A stretch of 64,000 bases of DNA, from contig CAZEPB010000005.1 of NCBI GenBank assembly GCA_964514055.1, forward strand, positions 1 to 64,000, given 5' to 3'. Origin of the DNA: SG8-32-3 sp964514055. Lineage in GTDB: Archaea > Thermoproteota > Bathyarchaeia > Bathyarchaeales > Bathycorpusculaceae. Under the pieces are notes generated by a model. That model ran no database searches, had not been told where the DNA came from, and saw only the letters and a list, made by a program, of their open reading frames with translations. A program made the position numbers and the translations under genes. Below, piece by piece: positions 8,143 to 17,189 of this stretch. The stretch's first letter is position 1. Every line of letters begins with the position of its first letter.

Positions 8143-9554
8143 AATTTTTCACCGTTTTTGGCAATTAGGAGTGGGCGTTTTGATGGTAACGTTGCTAAAT
8201 ATAAGGATATTATGATAAGGACGCCCAAAAAACCTGAAATGAACATCAAGGGGTAACCAACAAAATCTAAGAATTGAACAAACAGCGTGTCAATCAAAAG
8301 TCCAAATTGATGTAAACTTGAAAAGAATACTAGTGAATTGACATAGTGCTGAACCCAGTACAACTGAGTTATTACAGCGAACACTGATAACAAAATAAGT
8401 CTACGGAAATAAGTACCATAGACGCCATAGCTTATTATCAAGAAGGGAATAATCCAAATTACATATTGTGGATTGACAACTAATGACGTCAAGTAAACAG
8501 TTACAATTATGCCTATGTGTGCTCGAAGAAAACGATTGTAAGTGGTAAGTTTCTTAGAAAAGAGGGTATAATAGAATATTACGCCCAAAGCACCTATAAA
8601 AAAGACAAACTGCAGAGCTGAAAATACTAATTGTGGACGCCCGTATGCATTTAACCATTCAAAGATGTCAAAGGGTAGAAAGTAAGCTATATTCGACAGA
8701 GACAAACCGCCCAATGCGGAAACGTAATTACCACGTGTCGTTACTGCCTTAATAGCACTTGGTAACGTACCAAAAAGGATTAACGGAATAATGGCAACAG
8801 ATGCCCCCAAAAGTAGACCACAGAAGAGTGACAGATATCGGGATAATATCCCTTTGGTTACCTCAATTTTGCTTTTAAGATGTTTGTCAAAAACGAGCTT
8901 AAGAGGGAAAATCAAATAAAGTGGGAGTAAATACAATGGAAAAATTTTCACCATGGCACCTATAGCTATGGAAGTTCCACTTAAGAAATATTTCTTCTCC
9001 AAGAAAAAACAGAAAGCTAAAACTAACATTAATGTCGCCAAGATATCTATCTGGCCGTCGATTGAACCAATAAGGAGAACAAGAGGATTAAAGAACCATA
9101 GAACAAACGCTTTGTGAGCCATATTTTCGTTCCTATATTTCTTTACTTGATCGTAAATAAGTAGACCTACAAATATTTCCGCTATGAAAATGGGTAATTT
9201 GTGCGCTATATTGAAAAAAGGAGAAGTAGCACTGACGAGGGTGCTTCCTAAGTATGCTCGTGTACCAAGTTGATACGGATTGAAAAATAGGAGAGTAGCA
9301 CTAGTTGATGGTAACATGAAATAGGCCCATATTGGAGGGTATGAATAATGCATTGTGTAATACGGAGAGCCTAGCCCCGACGCCATGTTCAAAAAAGCTA
9401 TATACCATACTTCAAAATCACCAGAATCACTTGTGTAAGCAGCTAAAACTAATCGCAACAACATACCTATAATTAATGCGCTACCTATTCTGCGATAATT
9501 CGCAAAAAATGGCTGTGACTTAAAACTCTGGAACAAAGAAGTTAACTTCACCAA
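8139..9554 (-). CDS. Multi-pass GT-C type glycosyltransferase (GT87/mannosyltransferase-like)
   Basis: This 471-residue membrane protein has about ten TM helices. The first outer loop contains the acidic motif SDSGDFEVWY, followed by YTMHYSYPPIWAYF. A later FNPLVLLIGSIDGQIDILAT and GAMVKIFPLYLLP match the layout of GT-C enzymes that use polyprenyl-phosphate sugars on the outer face (PIG-M, Gpi18 and GT87 relatives). It fits with the dolichol-P-sugar synthase two genes upstream, which could supply its donor. It overlaps the preceding GT2 gene by 7 nt. The start is TTG 9554 or GTG 9551. Confidence 0.8.
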   Translation of the reverse strand: MVKLTSLFQSFKSQPFFANYRRIGSALIIGMLLRLVLAAYTSDSGDFEVWYIAFLNMASGLGSPYYTMHYSYPPIWAYFMLPSTSATLLFFNPYQLGTRAYLGSTLVSATSPFFNIAHKLPIFIAEIFVGLLIYDQVKKYRNENMAHKAFVLWFFNPLVLLIGSIDGQIDILATLMLVLAFCFFLEKKYFLSGTSIAIGAMVKIFPLYLLPLYLIFPLKLVFDKHLKSKIEVTKGILSRYLSLFCGLLLGASVAIIPLILFGTLPSAIKAVTTRGNYVSALGGLSLSNIAYFLPFDIFEWLNAYGRPQLVFSALQFVFFIGALGVIFYYTLFSKKLTTYNRFLRAHIGIIVTVYLTSLVVNPQYVIWIIPFLIISYGVYGTYFRRLILLSVFAVITQLYWVQHYVNSLVFFSSLHQFGLLIDTLFVQFLDFVGYPLMFISGFLGVLIIISLYLATLPSKRPLLIAKNGEKL

Positions 9555-10525
9555 TATAATCTCTTTTCCGCAAATCGTTTTGTAGCTTCATGTATTACCT
9601 CTTTGAATCTATTCTTCAAAGATACCTTGCCAATACTGTCCATCTGCACTCTTGCTCTGATTGTCCTTCTCAAATCTCTCATATTCCTTATAAAGGCTCT
9701 GAGGACAAGCAGCAATAAACGTGGATTCTTATAAAAGTACAAAGCTTCACTAATAGGCAGGATAACTCCTCTACAAAACAACGCTGAAAAAACATATTTT
9801 AAGGGAAAATTCTTCAAGATAACACGTATGTCATTGCTTATCTTCATCTCGTACGCGAAAAAAGGGACTTTCTTCATTGAAGCAGAAACCATATGCCATG
9901 AAACTGCAGACGGCACGAAAAGCAAATCTAGACCTAACCGGCGTATATTTATACTCAAGTCTACATCCTCACCATAAAGGAAATAACCCTCGTCCAGCAA
10001 ACCGATCCTCTCAAGGGCGCTCCTTTTTATAAGAACCGCGCAACCCGTAAAAGCATCAAATTCATCCACAGTAGAAAACTGAAAACTATTCTGACCGGCA
10101 TGCCAGAAAAAACCTGTAAAAGCGTCAACTTTTCCACCGCTAAACCAAATTTTATTTGGCGTGTCATAATAATAAATTGGTCCCATCGCAGCACCAGCTT
10201 GATCTGAATTTGATAGAGCGGTGACTAGCTCCCTTAACCAGTTGGGGTCAGCAGTGGCATCGCTGTTGAAGAGACCAACAAATGTGCTATCTGAAGCTGT
10301 AATGCCTATGTTACATGCCGGAGCGAAACCTAAATTTTCATTATTTACTATGATTTTGAGATTCGGAAATTTTTTTCTTAAAATCTCAACAGAATTGTCT
10401 GAAGAGTTGTTATCAATGACAATTATTTCGAAGTTCTCATAATCTATCTCTAGAAGAGACCGTACACATTTTTCTATGTATGAGGCACCATTCCAATTAA
10501 CTATTATCAATGAGACAGAATACAT
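9548..10525 (-). CDS. Family 2 glycosyltransferase (rhamnosyltransferase WbbL-like)
   Basis: The N-terminus reads MYSVSLIIVNWNGASYIEKC, then VIDNNSSDNSVE, NENLGFAPACNIGI and GLFNSDATADPNW (DXD-type NSD). GYFLYGEDVDLSINIRRLG is the ED acceptor motif typical of WbbL/RfbF-like rhamnosyltransferases. The C-terminal ~100 residues are basic and hydrophobic, probably membrane-associated. The ATG at 10525 is preferred; an in-frame TTG at 10543 adds six residues. A rhamnosyl donor would be available from the rml operon at 27.2-30.7 kb, but that link is inference. Confidence 0.85.
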   Translation of the reverse strand: MYSVSLIIVNWNGASYIEKCVRSLLEIDYENFEIIVIDNNSSDNSVEILRKKFPNLKIIVNNENLGFAPACNIGITASDSTFVGLFNSDATADPNWLRELVTALSNSDQAGAAMGPIYYYDTPNKIWFSGGKVDAFTGFFWHAGQNSFQFSTVDEFDAFTGCAVLIKRSALERIGLLDEGYFLYGEDVDLSINIRRLGLDLLFVPSAVSWHMVSASMKKVPFFAYEMKISNDIRVILKNFPLKYVFSALFCRGVILPISEALYFYKNPRLLLLVLRAFIRNMRDLRRTIRARVQMDSIGKVSLKNRFKEVIHEATKRFAEKRLYW

Positions 10526-10569
10526 TAAAGAAGTCAAGAACAAACAAACCTAATTTACAGGTAATTTAG

Positions 10570-11337
10570 TTAATTAATTGAGACTTTACGGGCAACTATT
10601 TTACTTCGGAACAGTCTGCATATGTGAATTGCAAATTTCAATATTTCTTTTAAGTTGAGATTGCTTTTGCCGTTTTTTCTTTTTTCAAAAACATAAGGTA
10701 TCTCGCATACTGTACTATAATGTCCTTTAACCAAAATTTCAAGAAGAATCTTGTAGCCTATTGGATCAAGCTTAGCCTCACTAATTACGTCACGTTTAAT
10801 CATAAAGAAGCCAGAAAGAATGTCCCTGACATTCCGAGTTTCTGGCAGCAACAAATGTGCTAAAGCTGTTGCGCCCCTGGAGATAATTTTTCTGGAAAGA
10901 CGCCAGCCGTTGGTACCTCCACCATTAGTATACCTTGACGCTATTACCAAATCAGCACCGTCAATAATTTTCGCGTACATCTCCGCCAAAAGCTCTGGTG
11001 GATGTTGCATGTCCCCGTCCATAACTGCAAAAATTTGCGTTTCAGGAGCGCATTCAGCAAATCCATCAATCACAGCAGAACTCAACCCAAGTTTACCAGG
11101 GCGCTTCAGAATTTTTATATTACCATATTCCACGTTGAGTTCTTCTGCAACAATGGCGGTTCCATCTGGACTGTTATCATCAATTATTACCAGCTCAAAA
11201 CTTGCGTCATTCAATGACGTTTCTACCCTATCAACTAATTCTGGCAGATTCTCACTCTCATTAAATACGGGAATAACTACGCTTAAGCTAAATCCCAAAA
11301 AGCTGTTGAGTGAAATGTTAATCATCAGTTGAGTCAA
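10570..11337 (-). CDS. Dolichol-phosphate mannosyltransferase-like GT2 (DPM1 type)
   Basis: The 255-residue protein matches the DPM1 group: LSVVIPVFNESENLPELVD, VIIDDNSPDGTA, RPGKLGLSSAVIDGF, the metal motif MDGDMQHPPE, VIASRYTNGG, and SGFFMIKRDVI. It lacks the C-terminal TM helices of the longer Dpm/GtrB type and so resembles the soluble single-domain form. It would transfer a hexose from a nucleotide sugar to dolichyl phosphate at the inner membrane face. The start is TTG 11337, supported by a GAGGT 7 nt upstream. Gaps to neighbours are 26-28 nt, which suggests one operon. Confidence 0.9.
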   Translation of the reverse strand: MTQLMINISLNSFLGFSLSVVIPVFNESENLPELVDRVETSLNDASFELVIIDDNSPDGTAIVAEELNVEYGNIKILKRPGKLGLSSAVIDGFAECAPETQIFAVMDGDMQHPPELLAEMYAKIIDGADLVIASRYTNGGGTNGWRLSRKIISRGATALAHLLLPETRNVRDILSGFFMIKRDVISEAKLDPIGYKILLEILVKGHYSTVCEIPYVFEKRKNGKSNLNLKEILKFAIHICRLFRSKIVARKVSIN

Positions 11338-11365
11338 TTTGTTTACCTCAGTTCTCTTGCGTTCG

Positions 11366-12637
11366 CTACGGCTTCACTTGCGCCTTTTCCGAAACTACTG
11401 TGGAGTTTGCAGCGGCACCATGTCTTTCCGTCTTTGACCACCGTCTGGGTCTACGGAAAATGATGAGCAGTAAAGCATACAAAGCAATTAGCGATTGAAA
11501 ACTCCAATAGAAGTAAATGAAGGGAAGCCAAAGCAAACTTTTAGGTTTCCTTGGTTTAGTGACATAGACCAAAGCGATGCCACAAACAAGCAAACTTAGG
11601 GCAGTAGTTAATGTTGCCAATGGTACAGCTAGAGACCATAAAATGTTAAAGATTGGGATTTCAAAAATAGCCCAAACACTGACCAGATAGGGCAGCAAGG
11701 AAGCAACCAAAAGGAAGGGGGCAAAAAAGGTCGTCTCAGCATCAAAGTTTACCCTATTGAGCTTAGCCATTAGTCGGCCATATTTAAGAGCTACTTCCAT
11801 TGTGCCTCTGAACCATCGTGTGCGCTGTTTAAATAGGGTTTTCAAATCTGAAGGACTTTCCTGCCAAGAAATAACGTTTGAGCCATACCTGATTTTATAC
11901 CCATTGTCCAAAAGCTTGGCGGAAACTTCCATATCCTCACTGAGTACAGCCTCGTCGAAACCGTTTATTTTTTCTAAGATGCTACGACGTATGAATTGGC
12001 AACTTCCTTTCAAGTGAACAAAAAGATTCAGTATATCCTTACCTCGAAGGAAAACTTCACACCAAACAGCTTCTTCATAAGAGTTAAACTGAGTCAGCAT
12101 GTTCTTCTTGGGATTAAGGGATAAAGTTTTACCTTGTACAGCAGCAACTTTTGGGTCTTTGAAGTATTCGATTGCAGCCATCAGGACATCTTCCTCAGGT
12201 AAGCTGTCCGCATCAAAGAAAGCCACTATATCCCCTTTTGCATGCTTAACGCCATAATTAAGCGCTGAAGGCTTACCACTTGAAGAATCCCTGTGTAAAA
12301 TCTTAATTCCAGAAGATTTTGCAGCGTGAACCCTGCAAACCTCGAGGGTCCTGTCAGACGACCCATCCTCAACAATTATTATTTCTCTCTTGTTCACAGG
12401 ATAATTCAGCTTCGAAAGGACATCTAGCGATTTTCCTATCACACGTTCTTCGTCTTTAACCGGTAAAACGATAGATACAAAGGGTAATAGTTCATTTGAG
12501 ATACGTTTGGGTGATTTCTTCCTATTTTTGCGTGCATCCCGAATACCCATAATCAAAATAGGCAGGTTGTAAAGTCCCCAAAGACATATCCCTAGGAACC
12601 CTACGACTAAGACCAGACCTATTATGTCGAGCAGCAT
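11366..12637 (-). CDS. Processive-type membrane GT2 (cassette copy 1)
   Basis: The 423-residue protein has an N-terminal TM segment (about 5-33), a GT-A domain and three to four C-terminal TM helices (about 300-395). All four motifs of processive beta-glycosyltransferases are present: VEDGSSD, FFDADS, SEDMEVSAKL and FKQRTRWFRG (QxxRW). This is the plan of cellulose, hyaluronan and poly-GlcNAc synthases. It is closely similar along its length to the protein at 59542, and both follow a copy of the same small basic protein. It may make or extend a surface polysaccharide; substrate unknown. Gaps are 36 nt upstream and 28 nt downstream. Confidence 0.85.
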   Translation of the reverse strand: MLLDIIGLVLVVGFLGICLWGLYNLPILIMGIRDARKNRKKSPKRISNELLPFVSIVLPVKDEERVIGKSLDVLSKLNYPVNKREIIIVEDGSSDRTLEVCRVHAAKSSGIKILHRDSSSGKPSALNYGVKHAKGDIVAFFDADSLPEEDVLMAAIEYFKDPKVAAVQGKTLSLNPKKNMLTQFNSYEEAVWCEVFLRGKDILNLFVHLKGSCQFIRRSILEKINGFDEAVLSEDMEVSAKLLDNGYKIRYGSNVISWQESPSDLKTLFKQRTRWFRGTMEVALKYGRLMAKLNRVNFDAETTFFAPFLLVASLLPYLVSVWAIFEIPIFNILWSLAVPLATLTTALSLLVCGIALVYVTKPRKPKSLLWLPFIYFYWSFQSLIALYALLLIIFRRPRRWSKTERHGAAANSTVVSEKAQVKP

Positions 12638-12673
12638 GTAATTCCCTTGATAGCGTTATATTGCAGATTACTT

Positions 12674-13066
12674 TTAAAGATTACAGGTTTTATTTATGCT
12701 TAACACCGCCAAGAAACGTGCAAACGAGATATCAAAAAGCCAGTCTTCGGCTAAACGATTTCCCCATTTCTGAGCCATAGAACTGAGCTTTTGAGCTAAT
12801 GGTTTGCCAATCTTTCGTACAACTTTTGAGAGACGCCCTTCCAAAAGACCTCCCAGTTTCTCCATAACCATACGTATGTTTTTTGCTAAAGTAGTACTGC
12901 GCACATTACAACGAGCAACCTTTATAGTTAAATTTACAAGTACTCGATCTATCCTATGCAATGCTCTGAACCACACGCCAGCGCGTATGGCCTTCAGCCT
13001 CAGCTTCACCAGTTGCATTTTGTTAATGGAGTTGGAAGTTTTTTTTGCAGATGCCGTCTCGAGCAT
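12674..13066 (-). CDS. Small basic helical protein paired with processive GT2 (copy 1)
   Basis: This 130-residue protein belongs to no family I recognise. It has no signal or TM helix and is rich in K, R and L. Conserved blocks shared with the 60836 protein are QLVKLRLKAIRAGVWFRAL, RIDRVLVNLTIKVA, and KLSSMAQKWGNRLAEDW, then an FARFLAV end. Positional coupling to the downstream GT2 occurs at both loci, so it probably acts with that enzyme, for example as a membrane-surface partner. It is the first gene of the 13-6 kb operon. Confidence 0.75.
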   Translation of the reverse strand: MLETASAKKTSNSINKMQLVKLRLKAIRAGVWFRALHRIDRVLVNLTIKVARCNVRSTTLAKNIRMVMEKLGGLLEGRLSKVVRKIGKPLAQKLSSMAQKWGNRLAEDWLFDISFARFLAVLSINKTCNL

Positions 13067-13562
13067 GTTTACTTAGACCTTCTCAAATCGTCAATCTTAA
13101 CTCGTATTATTTACATATCTATGAATTAGTACTCTATTTCACGAATAATAAAAAATTTTCTGATTTTTCAATCTATATTTGGGATTCAGTAAGTATCAAA
13201 AACGCTTTTATTAATGGAAGTACCAAAAATTCACGGTAAGTTTGAGACGTGGGAAGCGCAAAAAAAGGTGATACGGCAGCATCAGATTTACAACTAAGTT
13301 TAAAATAAGATTTAACGGTGAGAATACCGAGAATCTTAAGGTAATATTTATGCTGGTCCATTTTTCATGTGTGTCAGGACAATAATTGCATAGATTGAAC
13401 AATCATGCGAATGGTTCCCGCAAGCACTGATAATCATTAACTAGTAAGCCGGCTGTCTCTCAGAAGGTTCAAAAGCGAGTATATGTAAAATCCGATTTTG
13501 TAATAGTTATTTCTAAGTCACAATGTTTAACTCTTTTTTAATAGAACTTCTCTTGAAGCAAA
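13067..13562. other. Divergent intergenic region, 496 bp
   Basis: No convincing gene is visible on either strand; short frames here have unlikely composition. The left part holds the leader and promoter of the minus-strand operon (see 13147-13158). The right part is A/T rich and precedes the two-TM protein at 13563. The string CAATGTTTAACT about 50 nt before that start is echoed by CAATGTTTACT about 50 nt before the next family member at 14303, which may be a shared control element. Confidence 0.5.
13147..13158 (-). promoter_or_regulatory. Candidate TATA element of cassette copy 1
   Basis: On the minus strand this is AAATTTTTTATT, 81 nt upstream of the start at 13066. The identical 12-mer occurs at 61340-61351 in front of the second cassette. 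Downstream of it both leaders also share AATTCATA and a later TTAAGA in the same order. A transcript starting about 25 nt downstream would have a leader of roughly 55 nt. Confidence 0.45.
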
Positions 13563-14168
13563 ATGCGAGCAATACAAGGAATTGGCAATTGGATTCTAAT
13601 AATCATGGCCACAGCCTCACTGGTTTCAATGATTGCCGCTTTTAGGTTAGATATGGTAGTAAATCAAGATCTTTACTCGCATGGGCTTCAGTTTAGCACC
13701 AGCTGGGCATTTCCGTATTGGGACGCAATTAGAACAGTTTTTGCAATGGCGTGGCTCAACATAATCGTGGCAATCGCCTTCCAAATATACAGAATAATGA
13801 TTGCCCGTCAATCCGAAAGCTCAAATGAACAAGAAAATATAACGAAAGAAACAGCCAAACATAGAAATATGGATCGAAAAATTGCAGAAAAGGAACCACA
13901 GGAATATACAGCAGAAACAACGCCAGCAGCCTCTTCTGAGGCGAAAGAAGACTTGGAAATAATTCCGTATGAAACATCAAATTGTGAGCAGACCGAATCA
14001 AAAGACACTGATCAAGCCGAAGGACAACAAGAAACTAATCCTGCAGATTCAGAAGAAGAGACTTCACAAGAAGAAGACCAATCAGAAGACTCTCAGGTTA
14101 CGGTCAGGTGGGCGACTAATGAGTCTGAGTCCGATGATGATAGTTCTTTAGAAACTGAGACAGTGTAA
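13563..14168 (+). CDS. Two-TM LYxYGL family protein B, with acidic tail
   Basis: This 201-residue protein has TM helices at about 10-27 and 59-77, with the family loop LYSHGLQFSTSWAFPYW at 37-53, preceded by D30 and followed by R57. The remainder is a long, low-complexity tail rich in E, S, Q and T (about 50 acidic residues in the last 110) with no predicted fold. The loop is conserved while the tail is unlike those of the other three family members. It sits directly upstream of member C in the same direction. Function is unknown. Confidence 0.7.
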   Translation: MRAIQGIGNWILIIMATASLVSMIAAFRLDMVVNQDLYSHGLQFSTSWAFPYWDAIRTVFAMAWLNIIVAIAFQIYRIMIARQSESSNEQENITKETAKHRNMDRKIAEKEPQEYTAETTPAASSEAKEDLEIIPYETSNCEQTESKDTDQAEGQQETNPADSEEETSQEEDQSEDSQVTVRWATNESESDDDSSLETETV

Positions 14169-14302
14169 GCTCTCAAGATCGTAAATGTGTAATTCCAGTA
14201 GCTTTGCTTGTAATGCAGAAAACTATATAGTGAATAGTAATCTGTAATTCGCAATGTTTACTAATTTGTGCAACCAACCCGATTATCAAGGGATAAGTAG
14301 AA

Positions 14303-14896
14303 ATGAGACTCACGCGAAACATATTTGATTGGGTTCCTGTACTAATGGTGGCTTACTCCCTGGTTTCCATAATTGTTCTTTTCCAGATAGATGCGATAGT
14401 CAATGAGAACCTTTACTTGTATGGTCTACAATTCAGCGCCGAATGGGCGACGCCGTATTGGAACACAATTAGAATTGGTTTTGCTATGTCATGGCTGGCA
14501 ATTTTTACAGTCGTAGCTTCCACAATTTACTTAATGACACGTAAGAATAAGGAAGAAAACCAAGAAAAAAACGAAAAAAGAGAAAAAGAATCTAGAGATG
14601 AAAAGCTTTGGCATAGATACAGGCTCAGCGACGGCTCAAACATTAAGGTGAAATATAATCTGAAGAGTGCAAAACGATTGGAAAAACTTTCTCCAGACGG
14701 AATGCCTGTCTACGTCGTAGAGTCTGATAACATAGTGCAAGTGGTTAGCGCACCATTGGAACTTATCAAGAAAACCAAGAAACCTAAGAAAAAAGAGAAA
14801 ACCAAGAGAAAAACGAAAAAAGAGAAAACTCGAAGAAAACGGCGTTCTATGAAGGCAAGTTTGGCTGAAATAGACTCAGTGTCATGTGTTGGCTAG
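14303..14896 (+). CDS. Two-TM LYxYGL family protein C, with basic tail
   Basis: This 197-residue protein has TM helices at about 10-28 and 59-78 and the family loop LYLYGLQFSAEWATPYW at 37-53, with D30 and R57. The tail begins with a K/E-rich linker, then a short beta-like region (WHRYRLSDGSNIKVKYNL, VYVVESDNIVQVV), and ends in a very basic stretch rich in KK, KT and RK around residues 152-180, followed by a Cys near the end. A basic tail could bind nucleic acid or acidic partners such as the tail of protein B; this is speculation. It may be co-expressed with 13563. Confidence 0.7.
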   Translation: MRLTRNIFDWVPVLMVAYSLVSIIVLFQIDAIVNENLYLYGLQFSAEWATPYWNTIRIGFAMSWLAIFTVVASTIYLMTRKNKEENQEKNEKREKESRDEKLWHRYRLSDGSNIKVKYNLKSAKRLEKLSPDGMPVYVVESDNIVQVVSAPLELIKKTKKPKKKEKTKRKTKKEKTRRKRRSMKASLAEIDSVSCVG

Positions 14897-14904
14897 GCAC
14901 AATG

Positions 14905-15309
14905 TCAGGAGTCTATGAGACGCCGACAATAAATTTTCATATGCTGCATTTGATAGATTAGATTCAGTAGACTGAGTGCAACGGAATAGTAGGTTTCAAA
15001 ATTAATTTCGAGTTTAGGAAACAAGTTATCGAATTCATCACTTTTGACCTGTACTGTTTTCTGCAGGTCACTGCGTATTGACTTATAGGTTGCGAGCGTA
15101 TTCATTAATAAGGTTCTAGTCATGCTAGACTTGGTTGAATCAAAAGGTTGATCTATGCTGAAATTCGGATTCTTGCTCTGAGCTGCCTCGAATCCATCAG
15201 CTAACACCTTAATTTTACCACAGTGCTCATCAAGCCGTTTGATGATAGATTGCAATTCTGCAGGTTTAGGTAATTCTTCCTTATCTTCAATAGATTTTGT
15301 TTTTTTCAT
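14905..15309 (-). CDS. Hypothetical helical protein
   Basis: This 134-residue protein is not recognised. It is mostly alpha-helical by composition (IIKRLDEHCGKIKVLADGFE, SYKSIRSDLQKTVQ-like spacing, FETYYSVALSLLNLIYQMQH), with a charged N-terminus and no TM helix. It is transcribed toward the convergent two-TM gene C, whose stop lies 8 nt beyond its own. Amino-acid composition and length make it a probable real gene, but nothing in the sequence shows its role. Confidence 0.5.
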   Translation of the reverse strand: MKKTKSIEDKEELPKPAELQSIIKRLDEHCGKIKVLADGFEAAQSKNPNFSIDQPFDSTKSSMTRTLLMNTLATYKSIRSDLQKTVQVKSDEFDNLFPKLEINFETYYSVALSLLNLIYQMQHMKIYCRRLIDS

Positions 15310-15613
15310 TTTACCAGAGCTGAACTCCCTTCAATTTAGTTTTTATTGAACAAGTTTGAGGCATTTTTCCAAGAACTATCAACTTTCGGCTTGCAGATTT
15401 CACAAGTATTGATTATGCTTAGTCGAATTTCTAAGTTGTGGTTTTTGGTTACTGGCTTATCTGCTTTTTCTGTTAGGCGGCAGCTGCAGCTCTTCACTAA
15501 AATATTTTTAGCCCTGCTTCAAATACAACATCATGGACAACGTCGCGAAAGAATAGGTTTTCTTTCTGGTGTGCAAATATTTGGATTCTGAATCTAAATC
15601 ATTTATACCGAGC

Positions 15614-15865
15614 CTAATCTTCTTGGAAATCGAGGTCGGAAAACTCCACCGCAGACAGTAGAAGGAAAATAAGAAAACCCACAATAATCAACACTAAGCT
15701 TACCCTTAGCAACAACCAATAAGGCTGAGCCCATTCAACGCTGAATTCCAAACCGTAGTTGTATAATGTGCCATTAATCAAATTATCAAGCTGAAGCAGA
15801 AGAACCGCAGAGATGCCGAGCGCTACTTCGCCCAAAACAGCTAGAGCAAACCAGAGTTTTCCCAT
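15614..15865 (-). CDS. Two-TM LYxYGL family protein D, minimal form
   Basis: At 83 residues this is the shortest member of the family: TM helix at about 5-24, loop LYNYGLEFSVEWAQPYW (34-50) with D27 and R54, TM helix at about 55-73, and only about ten acidic residues after it. It shows that the two-helix hairpin with its conserved loop is the functional core and that the tails in A, B and C are additions. An A/T-rich TATA-like block (about 15912-15931) lies upstream. Confidence 0.7.
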   Translation of the reverse strand: MGKLWFALAVLGEVALGISAVLLLQLDNLINGTLYNYGLEFSVEWAQPYWLLLRVSLVLIIVGFLIFLLLSAVEFSDLDFQED

Positions 15866-16178
15866 ACTATCACCAAAGCCCTTTCCTCAGCCCCCAAGTA
15901 AAATATGAAAACCGTAATATTAATTTTTTAAAAGGCGGAGGATATTAAGTCGGATATCGTTTTGGAGTGCTTGTGTTGATTATTGGGGCTCAGCAACATC
16001 ATATAGTGTTACCTTGGCTTTTCTCGGGTTTTCTTTTTGCTCTTCGAAAAATTTTTTGTGAAATGAGCTAATTATCGAGTTAAGTTTTGGAATATTATGG
16101 CTATCGAAATAAAGTATTATGTATTCTTAGAAGCTTTTTTATGTAGTCTGTCGAGGCATCAGGAGACAGGGTTGAAAG
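15866..16178. other. Divergent intergenic region, 313 bp
   Basis: I see no gene on either strand. The left side carries the A/T-rich promoter region of the minimal two-TM gene and the right side that of the zinc-binding coiled-coil gene. The CGTAATATTAA string at about 15916 is similar to CGTAATATTTAA at about 16580, ahead of the ferredoxin-like gene, but this may be chance in A/T-rich DNA. Confidence 0.4.
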
Positions 16179-16520
16179 ATGCAGGCAAATGATGCTCACT
16201 TACTCAGTAGCTTTGACGAGCGAAAGGAGAAGGTTAAGGTTGCTTTAGTGAAACTGCAATCCTTGAAAAGCCAGATTTCCGAGTTAAGGATGCAATGTGA
16301 AGCTTTGAAGAAGCGGCAGTCAGAAAGACAGAAAGATTTGACATGTAGTGAGTGTGACGAGCCAATAGAGCGCGGTCAAGAAGTCGTGCTCAGGGGTTCT
16401 TTTGGAAAATTAGAGAGGTATTATCATAAAGGTTGCTTTAAGAAGATTTGGCTGTCTCAAAAATGGATATTGGATTATTCTCAACCCGGTTTTCTGAGAA
16501 AAATAGGGACGGATCATTAA
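16179..16520 (+). CDS. Small protein: coiled coil plus treble-clef-like zinc site
   Basis: The 113-residue product starts with a helical, heptad-like segment (about 10-50: VKVALVKLQSLKSQISELRM). A C-x2-C knuckle (CSECDEPIERGQ) and, 20 or so residues later, an H-x2-C pair (YYHKGCFKK) follow. This spacing resembles one half of LIM-like or treble-clef zinc modules and could bind one zinc ion. It may dimerise through the coiled coil. The neighbours give no clear functional hint. Confidence 0.6.
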   Translation: MQANDAHLLSSFDERKEKVKVALVKLQSLKSQISELRMQCEALKKRQSERQKDLTCSECDEPIERGQEVVLRGSFGKLERYYHKGCFKKIWLSQKWILDYSQPGFLRKIGTDH

Positions 16521-16643
16521 CTTCACTTGGCTTTTTTTGCTATTTTTTGTTGGATCCAGCTGAAATAAATATTCGTAAATCGTAATATTTAAGTTATACG
16601 ATGCATATCAACACAAGAAGAAAAAACTGGAGGAAAAAGTAGT

Positions 16644-16958
16644 ATGCCCGAATATCTAGTATTGATGAAATTGAACCCAGGAAAAATAGTTGATGCCCTA
16701 GGCGACATAAGAAAACTAGACGAAAAACCCGTTTCCGGTGTAGACCTCTGTTACAGCATGAACATTTTCGGAGCTTGGGACGTAGGAATTTGGATAAACG
16801 CTGAAAACAGTTCAGAAGTGATCGATTTTGTGCAGAAAAAAGTAAAGGGTCTAAGCGGAGTCACCGACGTATACACTGTGCCTACGTTTCCGCATGGAAA
16901 CGGTGCCAAGAACGTAAAAAACTCAGAGGAACAGAAAGCCCCTGTAGTAACAACCTGA
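16644..16958 (+). CDS. Stand-alone ferredoxin-like (RAM/AsnC-type) domain protein, copy 1
   Basis: The 104-residue protein has a beta-alpha-beta-beta-alpha-beta order: PEYLVLMKLNPGKIVDALGD, then VDLCYSMNIFGAWDVGIWI, FVQKKVKGLSGVTDVYTV. This is the pattern of stand-alone Lrp/AsnC ligand-binding (RAM) or related dimeric alpha/beta-barrel domains, which bind small molecules as oligomers. No DNA-binding domain is attached. A near-identical protein is encoded at 20737. A strong GGAGG lies about 8 nt before the ATG, with a TATA-like region around 16580-16595. Confidence 0.7.
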   Translation: MPEYLVLMKLNPGKIVDALGDIRKLDEKPVSGVDLCYSMNIFGAWDVGIWINAENSSEVIDFVQKKVKGLSGVTDVYTVPTFPHGNGAKNVKNSEEQKAPVVTT

Positions 16959-17189
16959 AGAAGCGAAAAACCAAAAAAACGAAAATAGGGTTCAATCACT
17001 TTCGCGAAATTGCAACATTTCCAATTTCCTTCGTTTCTTAGACTTGTCAGAATAGCCTCTACCTAACAGAATAGCTAGAAGATGCAAAACAGCGTTAGGC
17101 GTACAAAAAATTTTGGAGCAAATGTGGAGCGTTAATTCACAAGAGTTAAGTTAAATCAGAAAAAACAAAACAAATGACAAGTGAAATCA

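Noticed and set aside
13045..13402. Short frames on both strands in the 13 kb divergent gap
   Set aside because: Their composition is that of A/T-rich non-coding DNA, and they overlap the likely promoter of the glycosyltransferase operon.
15346..15591. 81-codon frame starting at TTG
   Set aside because: It has no ribosome site, no motif and a mixed hydrophobic/Gln-rich composition; it fills an A/T-rich gap between two better supported genes.
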